In this document: piece by piece, positions 26,922 to 35,155 of the stretch
How positions within the stretch are numbered: position 1 is the stretch's first letter
Layout of the letters: each line of letters opens with the position of its first letter
Source of the DNA: Candidatus Geothermincola primus
GTDB taxonomy: Bacteria > Actinomycetota > Geothermincolia > Geothermincolales > Geothermincolaceae
DNA: 35,268 bases
Direction of reading: 5' to 3'
Assembly (NCBI GenBank): GCA_015711725.1
Contig: JACVIX010000020.1
Location: 1-35,268, forward strand
Notes under the pieces: model-generated
What the model was told of the DNA's origin: nothing
The model's input: only the letters and a program-made list of their open reading frames with translations
The model's database searches: none
Position numbers and translations under genes: made by a program

Positions 26922-27295
26922 TCAATCTCGACAATCGAATGATAGTCTTTCAAATACCTGACACCTGTCTTGGGCAAATCGAAAGAGCGCACCTTGGATA
27001 TTAAATCGATCTCCGGTTGCTCCGTTTACGTAGAGGACTGCCCAAGGATAAAAGCGACTAAGATTATTGATATTGTGCTGCTTTACAACTTCCGAAAAAG
27101 GTTATTTGGAAAAGATTATCTTCTTCCCGATGCCGGTGTATTCTTCTTTCTTATCCAGCTATTGTTCGATTCGAAGCGATGTAGCCGATGAGCGTTCAGG
27201 GAGGTCAAATAGAATACGGTTTTATCATTCTCCCCTTTATATAGGTATTCTATCTTTCCACCCTTAAAATGCCGAAAGCCATTGATCCTCATCAT
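26922..27295 (-). pseudogene. Remnant of an unidentified small gene
   Basis: A double ATG at 27295/27292 opens MRINGFRHFKGGKIEYLYKG and ENDKTVFYLTSLNAHRLHRF. The frame then shifts near 27130 and continues through TAA at 27102-27104 into NLSRFYPWAVLYVNGATGDR and FRFAQDRCQVFERL, ending at TGA 26922. The two halves join into one protein of about 124 residues with one frameshift and one stop. No family is recognised. The N-terminal half is the only open part, as a 68-codon frame. Confidence 0.4.
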
Positions 27296-27863
27296 CGACG
27301 CTTCCCTGAAACCGTTTCCCAAGCCGGATAATCGTCATTATTATCTATCGGATTTAGACGCGCATCACTAAAGACTTGCGCCTAAACTGCGTGATTCCCA
27401 AAAGCGATCGATCTTCATCAAAGATGGCTAGTTGGCGGTTTGGTCACCGACTCGAGGCGTATCCTCATCTCTCTTTAATACCGATTGCTTCCACAGTAAA
27501 GGGAATTCTTTTCAGTAATTTCTAAATTGTTAGCCACAATGGTTAGCGCCCGAATGATAAAGCCATCTTGCAAAAGCGAGCGATATTTTCCGGATAAGAA
27601 TATATATTTTCCGCTTCCTCGATCGAGGGCGTTGGCGAAATTGATTTACTTATGTGTTCTTATGATGTTGATAAAACACGCTCATTGAAGAGGGCCGTCG
27701 CGGGTCACGATCTTATCCTCTCCGTTCTTATATAAAGACCAACGTATTGTTAATATTTTACATACTGTAATATATTTTAAAGTCTGGACAAATAAAAATC
27801 TTGTATGACCTCAGCTGTCTCGGTTTTCGCTTCTTTTCTTTGGCCGCATTTATTTTCCCGGGA
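27296..27863. other. AT-rich gap, possibly eroded
   Basis: No intact gene. Minus-strand scraps such as IFDEDRSLLGITQFRRK (about 27360-27420) look weakly coding but are interrupted. No terminator was found for the thioesterase operon that ends at 27864. Confidence 0.35.
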
Positions 27864-28274
27864 TTACCCCTCCTCCTCGAAGAGTGGGCGTTGGGTTCGA
27901 CGAGCCCAGCCGTAACAAAGCGCGATCACCTCATCTCCTTGGTCTTTCACCACCATGGTGTAGTGGCATACCCTTTTGCCCAGGACGTTCTCCTCGCAGG
28001 TGGCGGTTAGTATGGCGTCATTGTCGGGCGCCTTGAGAAAGTCGATGCTCACGTGCATGGCCATGGTGACTTTCTCCCTGGTGTTGGCGGCCGCCCCGAA
28101 GGCGGCGTCTGCCAAGGCGAAGATTGCTCCACCATGGACGGTCTTGAAAAAATTCTGGTGTTCCTCCTTGAGGCGCATGCGCACCTTGGCGTATCCCCTT
28201 CTCACCTCCAGGATCTCGATGCCCAGCAGGTCGCAGAAGCTATCCCGGGAGAAGAGCTCAAGGTACCTCCCCAT
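27864..28274 (-). CDS. PaaI-like hotdog-fold acyl-CoA thioesterase
   Basis: A 136-residue single hotdog domain with the PaaI signature: a basic EHQNFFKTVHGGAIFALADA stretch in which HGG, the following Asp of LADA and the N-terminal Asn are the usual active-site elements. It likely hydrolyses acyl-CoA esters. I start at 28274, where GGGGGAGGTGAG precedes the ATG. An alternative ATG at 28316 overlaps the stop of the mutase small subunit (ATGA) and would add 14 residues. Either way it is the last gene of the mutase operon. It may clear stray or dead-end CoA esters produced by the pathway. Confidence 0.87.
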   Translation of the reverse strand: MGRYLELFSRDSFCDLLGIEILEVRRGYAKVRMRLKEEHQNFFKTVHGGAIFALADAAFGAAANTREKVTMAMHVSIDFLKAPDNDAILTATCEENVLGKRVCHYTMVVKDQGDEVIALCYGWARRTQRPLFEEEG

Positions 28275-28312
28275 GCTCACCTCCCCCGGTATGGCTCCTC
28301 CCATATCCGCCC

Positions 28313-28723
28313 TCATTTCTTATGACTCCGGGAGGCCAGCTCCGAGTGGATAAACTCCACGATGGCGCTGGTGGGGGTGCCCGGACCGAATACTCCATCT
28401 ATCCCTATCTCTTTCAGAGGCTGGTGGTCCTCCTGAGGGAATACCCCGCCGATCAGGAGGAGAAAGTCATCCCTACATCCCTCCTTCTCCAAAGCCTCCA
28501 CCACCGCCCGGGCCCATTCTAGGTGGGCGCCGGAGTGCACTGAAAATCCGATCACGTCCACATCCTCCTGCAGGGCGGTCTCCACCATACCCTCCAGGTT
28601 CTTGAATCCGGCGAAAATGGTCTCCATCCCCGCCTCGGACAGCGCCTTGGATACCGTGATGATTCCCCTCCAGTGGCCGTCCAGCCCCGGTTTGAAGAGA
28701 AGCACCCTGATCTTGCGGTCCAT
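28313..28723 (-). CDS. B12-binding small subunit of acyl-CoA mutase
   Basis: 136 residues, a stand-alone cobalamin-binding domain as in two-gene isobutyryl-CoA or archaeal-type mutases. The base-off/His-on motif is DGHWRG (about residues 15-20, after KPGL), providing the lower-axial His. The other loops are VDVIGFSVHSGAH and GGVFPQEDHQPLKEIGIDGV, with FGPGT closing the nucleotide-tail pocket. In the usual SxL motif the Leu is replaced by His (SVHS). I start at 28723, seven bases after AGGGAGG. The large subunit ends 15 bases upstream, so the two are translated as a unit. Confidence 0.93.
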   Translation of the reverse strand: MDRKIRVLLFKPGLDGHWRGIITVSKALSEAGMETIFAGFKNLEGMVETALQEDVDVIGFSVHSGAHLEWARAVVEALEKEGCRDDFLLLIGGVFPQEDHQPLKEIGIDGVFGPGTPTSAIVEFIHSELASRSHKK

Positions 28724-28738
28724 GCTCACACCTCCCTT

Positions 28739-30412
28739 TTAAGCCACTATGGGCAGGTCCCAGAGGCCCCAGATCTCCCGGTATACGTCGGTGATCTCCC
28801 CCAGGGTAGCTCCCGCTGCGGTGAGCTGGCTCACCACCGGAAGCACGTTCTGGTTCTGCTCGCAGACCCGGCGCAACTCATCAAGAAGGGAGCGCACCCG
28901 GGCGTTGTCCCTCTCCCGGCGCAGCTTCTCTAGTCGTTCAAGCTCTATCTCCGCCGCCCGGGGGTTGATGCGGAAGGCGGGCGGGGGCTCCTCTTCCTCC
29001 TTGACGTAACAGTTCACCCCCACCACCTTCTCCGCCCCGGACTCCTGGTCGCGGCGGCGCTTATGAAAAGCCTCGGCCATCTGGCCGAAGAGCCATCCGC
29101 TGGAGAGCGCCTCGGCTACTCCTCCCGCCTCCTCTATCTTTAGGAAGTAGTCCCAGATGCGTTCCTCCAGCTCTTTGGTGAGCGCCTCCACGTAGTAGGA
29201 ACCCGCCAGGGGGTCGATCACGTTGGCCACCCCGGTCTCCTCCTGGAGTATCTCCTGGGTTCTCACCGCCAGGGTCACCGCCTCCTCGGAGGGCAGACAG
29301 ATGGCCTCGTCATAGGAGTTGGTGTGCAGGCTCTGGCATCCCCCTAGCACCGCCTCCAGGGCCTGGTAGGCGGTGCGGATGATGTTGAGCATGGGCTGCT
29401 GGGCGGTGAGCGAGGAGCCTGCGGTCTGCACATGGAAGCGGAACTGATAGGCTCGGGGGTTCTCCGGGCGATAGCGCTCCCGCAGCAGGCGGTACCAGAG
29501 CTTGCGGGCGGCCCGGTACTTGGCGATCTCCTCGAAGAAATCCCGATGGGCGGAGAGGTGGAAGGCCAAGCGATGGACGAAGTCGTCTATCTTCCAGCCC
29601 CGGGAGAGCAGCTCATCGATGTGGGCCACCGCGTTGGCCAGGCCCATGGCGATCTCCTGCACCGCGTCTATCCCCCCCTCCCGGTAGTTGTAGGTGGTGA
29701 AGTTCACCGGGTTCCAGCGGGGAGCCTCCTTCATGGGGATGCAGTACTCGATGAGGTCGCATGCCAGCTTGAGCATGTGCTGAGGATCAACCGCTCCCCA
29801 AGGTATTATGGCACAGCAAGTAGTGAGCAAGTCTCCCTGAGTGGTCCCTATAAGAGTTTCCTTGGCTATGCCTCTCTTGCGGGCCACGTTGAAATATGTG
29901 GTGGTGATGGCTGGTCCCGCCATGGGAGTGACCACCAATGCCACGCTTATGCGGTCGATGGGTAGCCCTTCCACCAACGCCTCCATCCCTCGGATGGAGT
30001 AGATGGGAACCCCCTCCTTACCCACCTCTGCTTCGATGCCTGGAAACATGTCGGGATCCAGGGCAAGAGTTGTTAGATTGTCCGCAGCGGCGGAAAACCC
30101 CGTCTCCCCCTCCTCATAGAGGAGTCTCCACCTCTGATTGGTCTCCTCAGGGGTGCCGAAGCCGGAGAACATACGGATGGTCCAGAATTTCCCTCGATAC
30201 ATATTGGGGTAAATACCTCGAGTGTAGGGAGGGAATCCAGGAAAGCCAATATCTTCCAAGTAATCCAGATCCTTTACGTCTAATGGCGTATATAGCTGAT
30301 TTATAGGAATTCCAGAGTCGGTTCGAAAGATCCCATCTCGCTCAGGCCATTGCTGGCTCTCCCCTTTCCATCTAGAGTATTCCTCCTCCAGTTTCTGATA
30401 GTTTTCTCTCAT
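28739..30412 (-). CDS. Divergent acyl-CoA mutase large subunit (methylmalonyl-CoA mutase family)
   Basis: 557 residues, a TIM-barrel radical mutase subunit without its own B12 domain. Family signatures are clear: TRGIYPNMYRGKFWTIR (64-80), GTTQGD with Gln192, AARKLW, QTAGSSLTAQQP, SLHTNSYDEA, and IDPLAGSYYVE. Positions that set chemistry differ from methylmalonyl-CoA mutase (P. shermanii numbering). Tyr89 is Phe82 (TIRMFSGF) and Arg207 falls on Ile202-Ile203 (TTCCAIIP). His244 is Asn242 (TTYNYREGG, aligned without gaps from RWN). Isobutyryl- and 2-hydroxyisobutyryl-CoA mutases have Gln at the 207 position and keep the His, so this is none of the classic types. The ribosome binding site is GAGGGGGG. 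It follows tetR by 80 bases. Substrate unknown. Confidence 0.92.
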   Translation of the reverse strand: MRENYQKLEEEYSRWKGESQQWPERDGIFRTDSGIPINQLYTPLDVKDLDYLEDIGFPGFPPYTRGIYPNMYRGKFWTIRMFSGFGTPEETNQRWRLLYEEGETGFSAAADNLTTLALDPDMFPGIEAEVGKEGVPIYSIRGMEALVEGLPIDRISVALVVTPMAGPAITTTYFNVARKRGIAKETLIGTTQGDLLTTCCAIIPWGAVDPQHMLKLACDLIEYCIPMKEAPRWNPVNFTTYNYREGGIDAVQEIAMGLANAVAHIDELLSRGWKIDDFVHRLAFHLSAHRDFFEEIAKYRAARKLWYRLLRERYRPENPRAYQFRFHVQTAGSSLTAQQPMLNIIRTAYQALEAVLGGCQSLHTNSYDEAICLPSEEAVTLAVRTQEILQEETGVANVIDPLAGSYYVEALTKELEERIWDYFLKIEEAGGVAEALSSGWLFGQMAEAFHKRRRDQESGAEKVVGVNCYVKEEEEPPPAFRINPRAAEIELERLEKLRRERDNARVRSLLDELRRVCEQNQNVLPVVSQLTAAGATLGEITDVYREIWGLWDLPIVA

Positions 30413-30492
30413 CCTTAAGCCCCCCTCAAGTCCTGTGTAACGAAATTGGTCAAACTTTTTACCAGAAGACTAATCTTACGATGTAGTGAAAA

Positions 30493-31068
30493 TCACTTCA
30501 GCAATCCCTTCATCAGTAAATCCATGGCCCCGGAGTACACCCTTTCCATGCTCAGGCGATTTTTCGCCAGAAAGTCCTGGTCGCAAAGGTAGTCCCCAAT
30601 ACCCTGGAAAAGACGAGTAAGCAAGGCAGGGTTAACATCCTCGCGGAATTCTCCCTTCTTCGCGCCTTCTTCCAGGATAATAGAGATATATTTGGTCAGC
30701 TGACGAAAGTAACCTTGAGAGAGCATGAAAAAGTCGGGGAATAGCTCTTCTAAATCTTTCATTAGGGAAGGATCCAGCTCAGAAAGATCCTTTACCAGAC
30801 ATTCGCTGGCAAGATATAACTTGTCCCGTGAGGATATCTCCATGGCGATTATCTCCTTGAATCGTTGGATTAACCTGCTTGCCCGTCTATTCAAAGCGGC
30901 AAAAAAGAGTTCTTCCTTGGAGGGAAAGTATTGGTAAATGGTTTTTTTGCTCATACGAAGCTTTCTGGATAGCCTATCTAGGTTGAAGCGTCGAAAACCC
31001 TGGCTGATAGCCATCTGTTCAGCTCCGTCAATCAATTTTTCCAATTGGGTGTTGAGGCCTTGTTTCAT
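30493..31068 (-). CDS. TetR/AcrR-family regulator of the mutase operon
   Basis: 191 residues. The helix-turn-helix is near the N-terminus (ISQGFRRFNLDRLSRKL, then SKKTIYQYFPSKEELF). The rest is an all-helical ligand domain typical of TetR proteins. The ATG at 31068 lacks a clear Shine-Dalgarno, but a later start would remove helix 1, so it is retained. A near-consensus promoter and a palindrome lie just upstream, which suggests autoregulation. Position, directly before the mutase genes and divergent from the CaiB/BaiF gene, makes it the probable local switch responding to an acyl-CoA or related ligand. Confidence 0.92.
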   Translation of the reverse strand: MKQGLNTQLEKLIDGAEQMAISQGFRRFNLDRLSRKLRMSKKTIYQYFPSKEELFFAALNRRASRLIQRFKEIIAMEISSRDKLYLASECLVKDLSELDPSLMKDLEELFPDFFMLSQGYFRQLTKYISIILEEGAKKGEFREDVNPALLTRLFQGIGDYLCDQDFLAKNRLSMERVYSGAMDLLMKGLLK

Positions 31069-31109
31069 GATTAAAGAAACTAGGAAACTTTTTTTAGTTT
31101 ATGCGTTCC

Positions 31110-31137
31110 ATATTATCAATTGTCATATATTTGTCAA
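31110..31137 (-). promoter_or_regulatory. Near-consensus promoter for tetR-mutase operon
   Basis: On the minus strand: perfect TTGACA (31137-31132), a 16-base spacer and TAATAT (31115-31110). The predicted start near 31103 gives a leader of about 35 bases containing AAACTA...TAGTTT. Confidence 0.7.
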
Positions 31138-31144
31138 GACAATT
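31118..31144. promoter_or_regulatory. Palindromic operator candidate over the -35 box
   Basis: AATTGTC (31118-31124) and GACAATT (31138-31144) form a perfect 7-base inverted repeat with a 13-base centre that covers the TTGACA box. The size and position suit a TetR-type operator for repression of its own promoter, and possibly of the divergent gene. The rest of this 355-base divergent gap (31069-31423) holds no gene. Confidence 0.5.
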
Positions 31145-31423
31145 CGAAATAGATTTACTGTATAGGGGATGATCCGTTAAGGGCTCAAGTTTTGATGGTA
31201 TTCAGGGCATTGTGTATTCAATTAATCGCGAATCTCGTTCCGGTGCGAAACGAATTTCTTTCATTCATGGGTCGGCGCTGGAGGCTGGAGATGAATTTGT
31301 TTGAACAGGTTTAATTGAGAGATGGAAAACTATTAGGAAACGGCTGGGTTGTGTTATCTTATACCAGTGAACATTTATCTCATCTGTGTATATTTTCTAG
31401 GATAAGAAGGAGGTCTGCGGCAC

Positions 31424-32572
31424 ATGACCACAGTACTCGATGGCATAAAAGTCTTAGATCTTACTCAACTATTTCCTGGGCCCTACTGTACTATGCTACT
31501 AGGGGATTTTGGAGCGGAGGTAATAAAGATAGAACCTCCTGGAGTTGGAGACTTTGGCCGTATGTTTCCTTATCTTTTCCAACAGATCAACCGAAACAAG
31601 AGTAGCTTGACCCTGAATCTTAAAGAGATAAAAGCTCAGAAAATCTTCCATCGCCTTGCTGAGGATGCGGATGTGGTGGTAGAAGGGTTTCGACCGGGTA
31701 CCACCGCAAGGCTGGGTGTTGACTATCAAACCCTAAAAGAGATAAACCCAAGGATTATCTACTGTTCTATCTCCGGTTTCGGTCAGGAGGGTCCTTACCG
31801 GGACAGACCTGGGCATGATATTAATTACATGTCTATGGGTGGCGCATTGAGTGTTCTAACCGACGGGGAAGGACGCCCTATAACCCCCGGCCTTGAAATC
31901 GCGGATGTGGTCTCAGGGAAAGACGCCGCTATCTCCATACTTGCGGCGATCATCGCTCGGGAAAGGACAGGAGAAGGGCAGTTTTTAGACAATTCCATGC
32001 TGGATAGCGTGATCTCCATGATGTACATGCAGGCCAGCGCTTATTTCGCTACTGGAAGCGTCCCAGAAAGGCCCATGCTGGATCTGTGTCCCCAGTACCG
32101 CAACTTTATGACCGCGGATGGACTTTATCTGACTATCGGAATAGTTCATGAGGACTGGTTCTGGAAGGACCTCTGCGAGGTGATGGGCTTGGAGGATCTA
32201 GCCGAATACACTCACGTGCAGAGGATAGAGCATCGAGAGGAGATACTCCCTCGGATGGAAAGAATAATAAGAGAAAAAACTCTTTCGGAATGGCTGGAAT
32301 TATTAGAAGGAAGAGATATCTGTTACTCCACGGTGAACAACATCGCTCAAGTGTTTGAGGACCCCCACGTTCTTTTCCGGGAGATGAAGGTAACTATACC
32401 TGCTCCTGGAGGAGAGATCGAGGCTATTGGCACCTCCCATAAGATGTCCGCTACACCGGTGATTTATAAGAAACCAGCACCTGAGCTGGGCGAATCTAAC
32501 CAGCAAATCTTGGGGGGTTTGGGATTTTCACCAGAGGAAATAAAAAAGCTAAAAGAGGAAGGAATTATTTAA
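31424..32572 (+). CDS. CaiB/BaiF family protein, alpha-methylacyl-CoA racemase-like
   Basis: 382 residues of the family III CoA-transferase fold. The N-terminus has VLDLTQLFPGPYCTMLLGDF and EVIKIEPPGVGDFGR. The segment PGHDINYMSMGG supplies His131 and Asp132, and EIADVVSG supplies Asp161. The 30-residue spacing of His131 and Asp161 equals that of the catalytic His126/Asp156 pair in mycobacterial alpha-methylacyl-CoA racemase. The transferase-type Asp (Asp132) is also present. I therefore favour epimerisation of a 2-methylacyl-CoA over CoA transfer, but cannot exclude the latter. The start has AAGGAGGT upstream. It is divergent from the tetR-mutase operon, so racemase and mutase may share substrates. 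Confidence 0.85.
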   Translation: MTTVLDGIKVLDLTQLFPGPYCTMLLGDFGAEVIKIEPPGVGDFGRMFPYLFQQINRNKSSLTLNLKEIKAQKIFHRLAEDADVVVEGFRPGTTARLGVDYQTLKEINPRIIYCSISGFGQEGPYRDRPGHDINYMSMGGALSVLTDGEGRPITPGLEIADVVSGKDAAISILAAIIARERTGEGQFLDNSMLDSVISMMYMQASAYFATGSVPERPMLDLCPQYRNFMTADGLYLTIGIVHEDWFWKDLCEVMGLEDLAEYTHVQRIEHREEILPRMERIIREKTLSEWLELLEGRDICYSTVNNIAQVFEDPHVLFREMKVTIPAPGGEIEAIGTSHKMSATPVIYKKPAPELGESNQQILGGLGFSPEEIKKLKEEGII

Positions 32573-32698
32573 ATCTCCTTTGAGAGGGGTAGAAGAATTT
32601 TTAAAAAAATTCGGATTTCCTATTGTGCTTACGGGATAAATCGATTAAGAATAATATGAAAATCCTCACGATTAAATTTTACTTCGGAAGGAATAGTG

Positions 32699-33316
32699 AT
32701 GATTAAAGTTTTAGGGATAGCAGGCAGCCCGCGGCAGAATGGGAATACAGCGCTACTCCTGCAGGAAGCCTTAAGAGGGGCGGAGGAGAGTGGAGCGGTA
32801 ACGGAAAAGATCATCCTCTGCAAGAGAAATATTAATCCATGCACCGCTTGTGGCGGTTGTAGCAAGACGGGAAAGTGCGTCATAGGGGACGCTATGGATC
32901 AGCTATATAAAAAGACCCTTGCGGCCCATGGCATTATCATCAGCGCTCCCATCTATTTCAACTCAGTCAACGCCCAGACCAAAGCGTTTATAGACCGTTT
33001 TCAATGCATATGGGAGAGAAAATACTCCCTGCATGAGGATTTAACCGACCCCAATATAAGACCAGCCCGAAGAGGCCTCTTTCTTTCCGTCGCTGGGCTG
33101 GATGACCCCCGCTCTTTCGATGGGGCAATAAAAGTGATGGATATGTTCTTCAATCTAATCGATATCAAGTACTACGGAAGGTTGTTTTTCTTCAAAATGA
33201 ATGGGAAAGGAGCGGTACAGAAACACCCTACCGCCTTGAATGACGCTTACATGGCGGGGAAGCAATTGGTGGATGAAATCTCACGCTACGACGTGGAGAG
33301 TATGGCGATAAAATAA
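32699..33316 (+). CDS. Iron-sulfur flavoprotein (NADPH-dependent FMN reductase-like)
   Basis: 205 residues with a flavodoxin-like fold. The FMN phosphate loop is GSPRQNGNT (9-17). A compact cysteine motif C48-x2-C51-x2-C54-x5-C60 matches the CX2CX2CX4-7C of methanogen and clostridial iron-sulfur flavoproteins, which transfer electrons between ferredoxin and small oxidants such as O2 or H2O2. The segment SAPIYFNSVNAQTKAFIDR completes the flavin site. I start at ATG 32699, seven bases after GGAAGG; GTG at 32696 is too close. It lies 126 bases after the racemase-like gene and could be co-transcribed. The gap contains only an AT-rich palindrome at 32595-32612. Confidence 0.88.
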   Translation: MIKVLGIAGSPRQNGNTALLLQEALRGAEESGAVTEKIILCKRNINPCTACGGCSKTGKCVIGDAMDQLYKKTLAAHGIIISAPIYFNSVNAQTKAFIDRFQCIWERKYSLHEDLTDPNIRPARRGLFLSVAGLDDPRSFDGAIKVMDMFFNLIDIKYYGRLFFFKMNGKGAVQKHPTALNDAYMAGKQLVDEISRYDVESMAIK

Positions 33317-33461
33317 TTCTCCTTCTGTTTTATAACGCATCTTCCATAATTAAATCAATTTAAGCACGCTTGATTGCGATAGGAAAGATCTCGCGACTTA
33401 TAAAAATATGATAATCTTATAATAAATATAATTTATGATTATATGTCATAGGGAGGGTAAC

Positions 33462-34496
33462 ATGGCGTTGAAGCTCACGCAGCTTTCTCGCGTCTCTGGG
33501 TGAGCTGCCAAGATGGGTCCGGAGGACCTGGCGAAAATTTTAAAAAACTTGCCTAGCCAGCAACGCGAGGAGATATTGGTAGGGCTGGAAACACCGGATG
33601 ACGCCGCGGTCTATCAACTGGACGAGCACACCGCCTTGGTGCATACGGTGGATTTCTTCACCCCTATTGTGGATGATCCATATACCTTTGGCCAGATAGC
33701 GGCTACTAATGCCTTGAGCGATATATATGCTATGGGAGGCAGGCCCCTCACCGCCATGAATATTCTATGTTATCCCTGCAAGCTAGGCACGGAAGTTGCT
33801 GTGGAGATACTTAAGGGCGGAAATGACAAGGTAAAAGAGGCGGGAGCCATGGTGGTGGGAGGGCATACAGTGGAAGATGAGGAACCAAAATTCGGGCTGG
33901 CTGTAACCGGTATCGTTGACCCTGGTCTTATCCTCATCGCAGGTGGCGCTCGTCCTGGGGATGTCCTTCTTTTAACCAAGCCTTTGGGAACTGGGGTTAT
34001 GGCTACCGCTCTGAAGGCCGAGTTCATTGGGGAAGATGAAATGGCGGAAACAATCAGGGGGATGACTACCCTTAACCGCGTAGCTTCCGAGTTGGCCTTG
34101 GAGTTGAAAGCATCCGCTTGCACTGACGTGACTGGCTTTGGACTATTGGGCCATTTACTCAATATGGTGAGCCATCACCTCACCTGTATTTTGAGAGTCA
34201 GTGATATCCCGTTTTACCCGGGCGTGCGGGAAATGGCAAGCCAGGGCATGCTTCCAGCGGGAGCTCGTAACAATCGACTTTATTATGAAAAAAACGTAAT
34301 CTATCCGGATGATCTGGACGCTCTCACTATCGATCTCTTATGGGATCCCCAGACCTCTGGTGGTCTGCTCATCGCGCTTCCGCCGGAAAGCGAGGAAAGA
34401 GCTTTAAAGTTCTTGAAAGCAAAAAATCCTTGTGGAGGTTATCTAATAGGTTACTTCACGGAAAGGCGCTCCGCTCCTATAGAGATTTCTATTTAG
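33462..34496 (+). CDS. selD: Selenide, water dikinase containing selenocysteine (in-frame UGA)
   Basis: 344 residues if the TGA at 33501-33503 is read as selenocysteine. The start ATG at 33462 follows GGGAGGG. The N-terminus reads MALKLTQLSRVSG-U-AAKMGPEDL, matching the SelD active-site motif in which Cys or Sec precedes AAK. An annotation from ATG 33513 would drop the catalytic residue. The enzyme makes selenophosphate from selenide and ATP. Downstream motifs fit: HTVDFFTPIVDDPYTFGQIA, ATNALSDIYAMGG, GGHTVEDEEP, DVTGFGLLGH and DPQTSGGLL. A bacterial SECIS-like hairpin follows the UGA. The next recognisable gene is selA. Confidence 0.95.
33507..33532 (+). promoter_or_regulatory. bSECIS element of selD
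   Basis: Directly after the UGA, GCCA (33507-33510) pairs with TGGC (33529-33532), and GGTCC (33516-33520) pairs with GGACC (33524-33528) around a GGA loop. The apical loop begins 17 bases after the UGA and starts with G. Both points fit the known constraints for SelB-bound bacterial SECIS hairpins. Confidence 0.75.
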
Positions 34497-35155
34497 GGAG
34501 AGGTTTCTCGATAATAAATTTAACTTTTAGATCGTTGATTGAACTAGGGAATTATTATCGCGATATCTTGATAAGGCTATTTTGGGAAGATTATCAATTT
34601 GTGAAATTTATCCATATTTTCCTCTGGAATATTTTGCGGTTTGAAGTAAGAGGGCTAAGTTCCGGGTTCATATGAGGCTTCCTGTTGGGCGACATACCTG
34701 ATGATATAATTATTGATTGGCGCCTTGTTTTGAATAAATACGGCTTTAGTTGAGCTGGCGAAAATTTATAAAGAGACAAAAAGCCACCAAGGGTAAGAAG
34801 AAGATGGCAAGAAAACGTGGGTCGAGTTTTATGGGCGTTGCAGAAAGTTAGAAAAGGGATGTATTACTGTAACGAGCTTAATAACTTTGACCGCACGGAA
34901 CAGATGTTATGGCGAAGAAATTTTTGATGTATAGAGGTGAATCTTGAGTAAAAACTCTTATAAAATACTTTATAACATAATAATTCAACGTATTTTTTCA
35001 AAATGTAAAATATATAGGGAGCGGATTTATCGGAAAGCGATTTTGTAAAAAGGGGGAATAGCGACCTTGTTATATATTTTGGTTTTCTGAAAGAAGAGAA
35101 CGAGATCATATCATCGCCACTGGATGTTGGGTAGATTTGAAGGGATGGATTGGCA
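34497..35155. other. Gap between selD and selA
   Basis: The 659 bases contain no intact gene and no recognisable tRNA-Sec. A plus-strand stretch around 34790-34950 reads GKKTWVEFYGRCRKLEKGC in one frame but has no start or ribosome binding site. GAGA-GGTT-TCTC after selD is only a tiny hairpin. Confidence 0.4.

Noticed and set aside
32595-32612. AT palindrome after the racemase-like gene as a terminator
   Set aside because: The stem is all A/T apart from its outermost G-C pair and no separate U-tract follows; too weak to call.
34497-35155. tRNA-Sec (selC) in the selD-selA gap
   Set aside because: No long acceptor/T-arm, TCA anticodon loop or CCA-like end was found on either strand.
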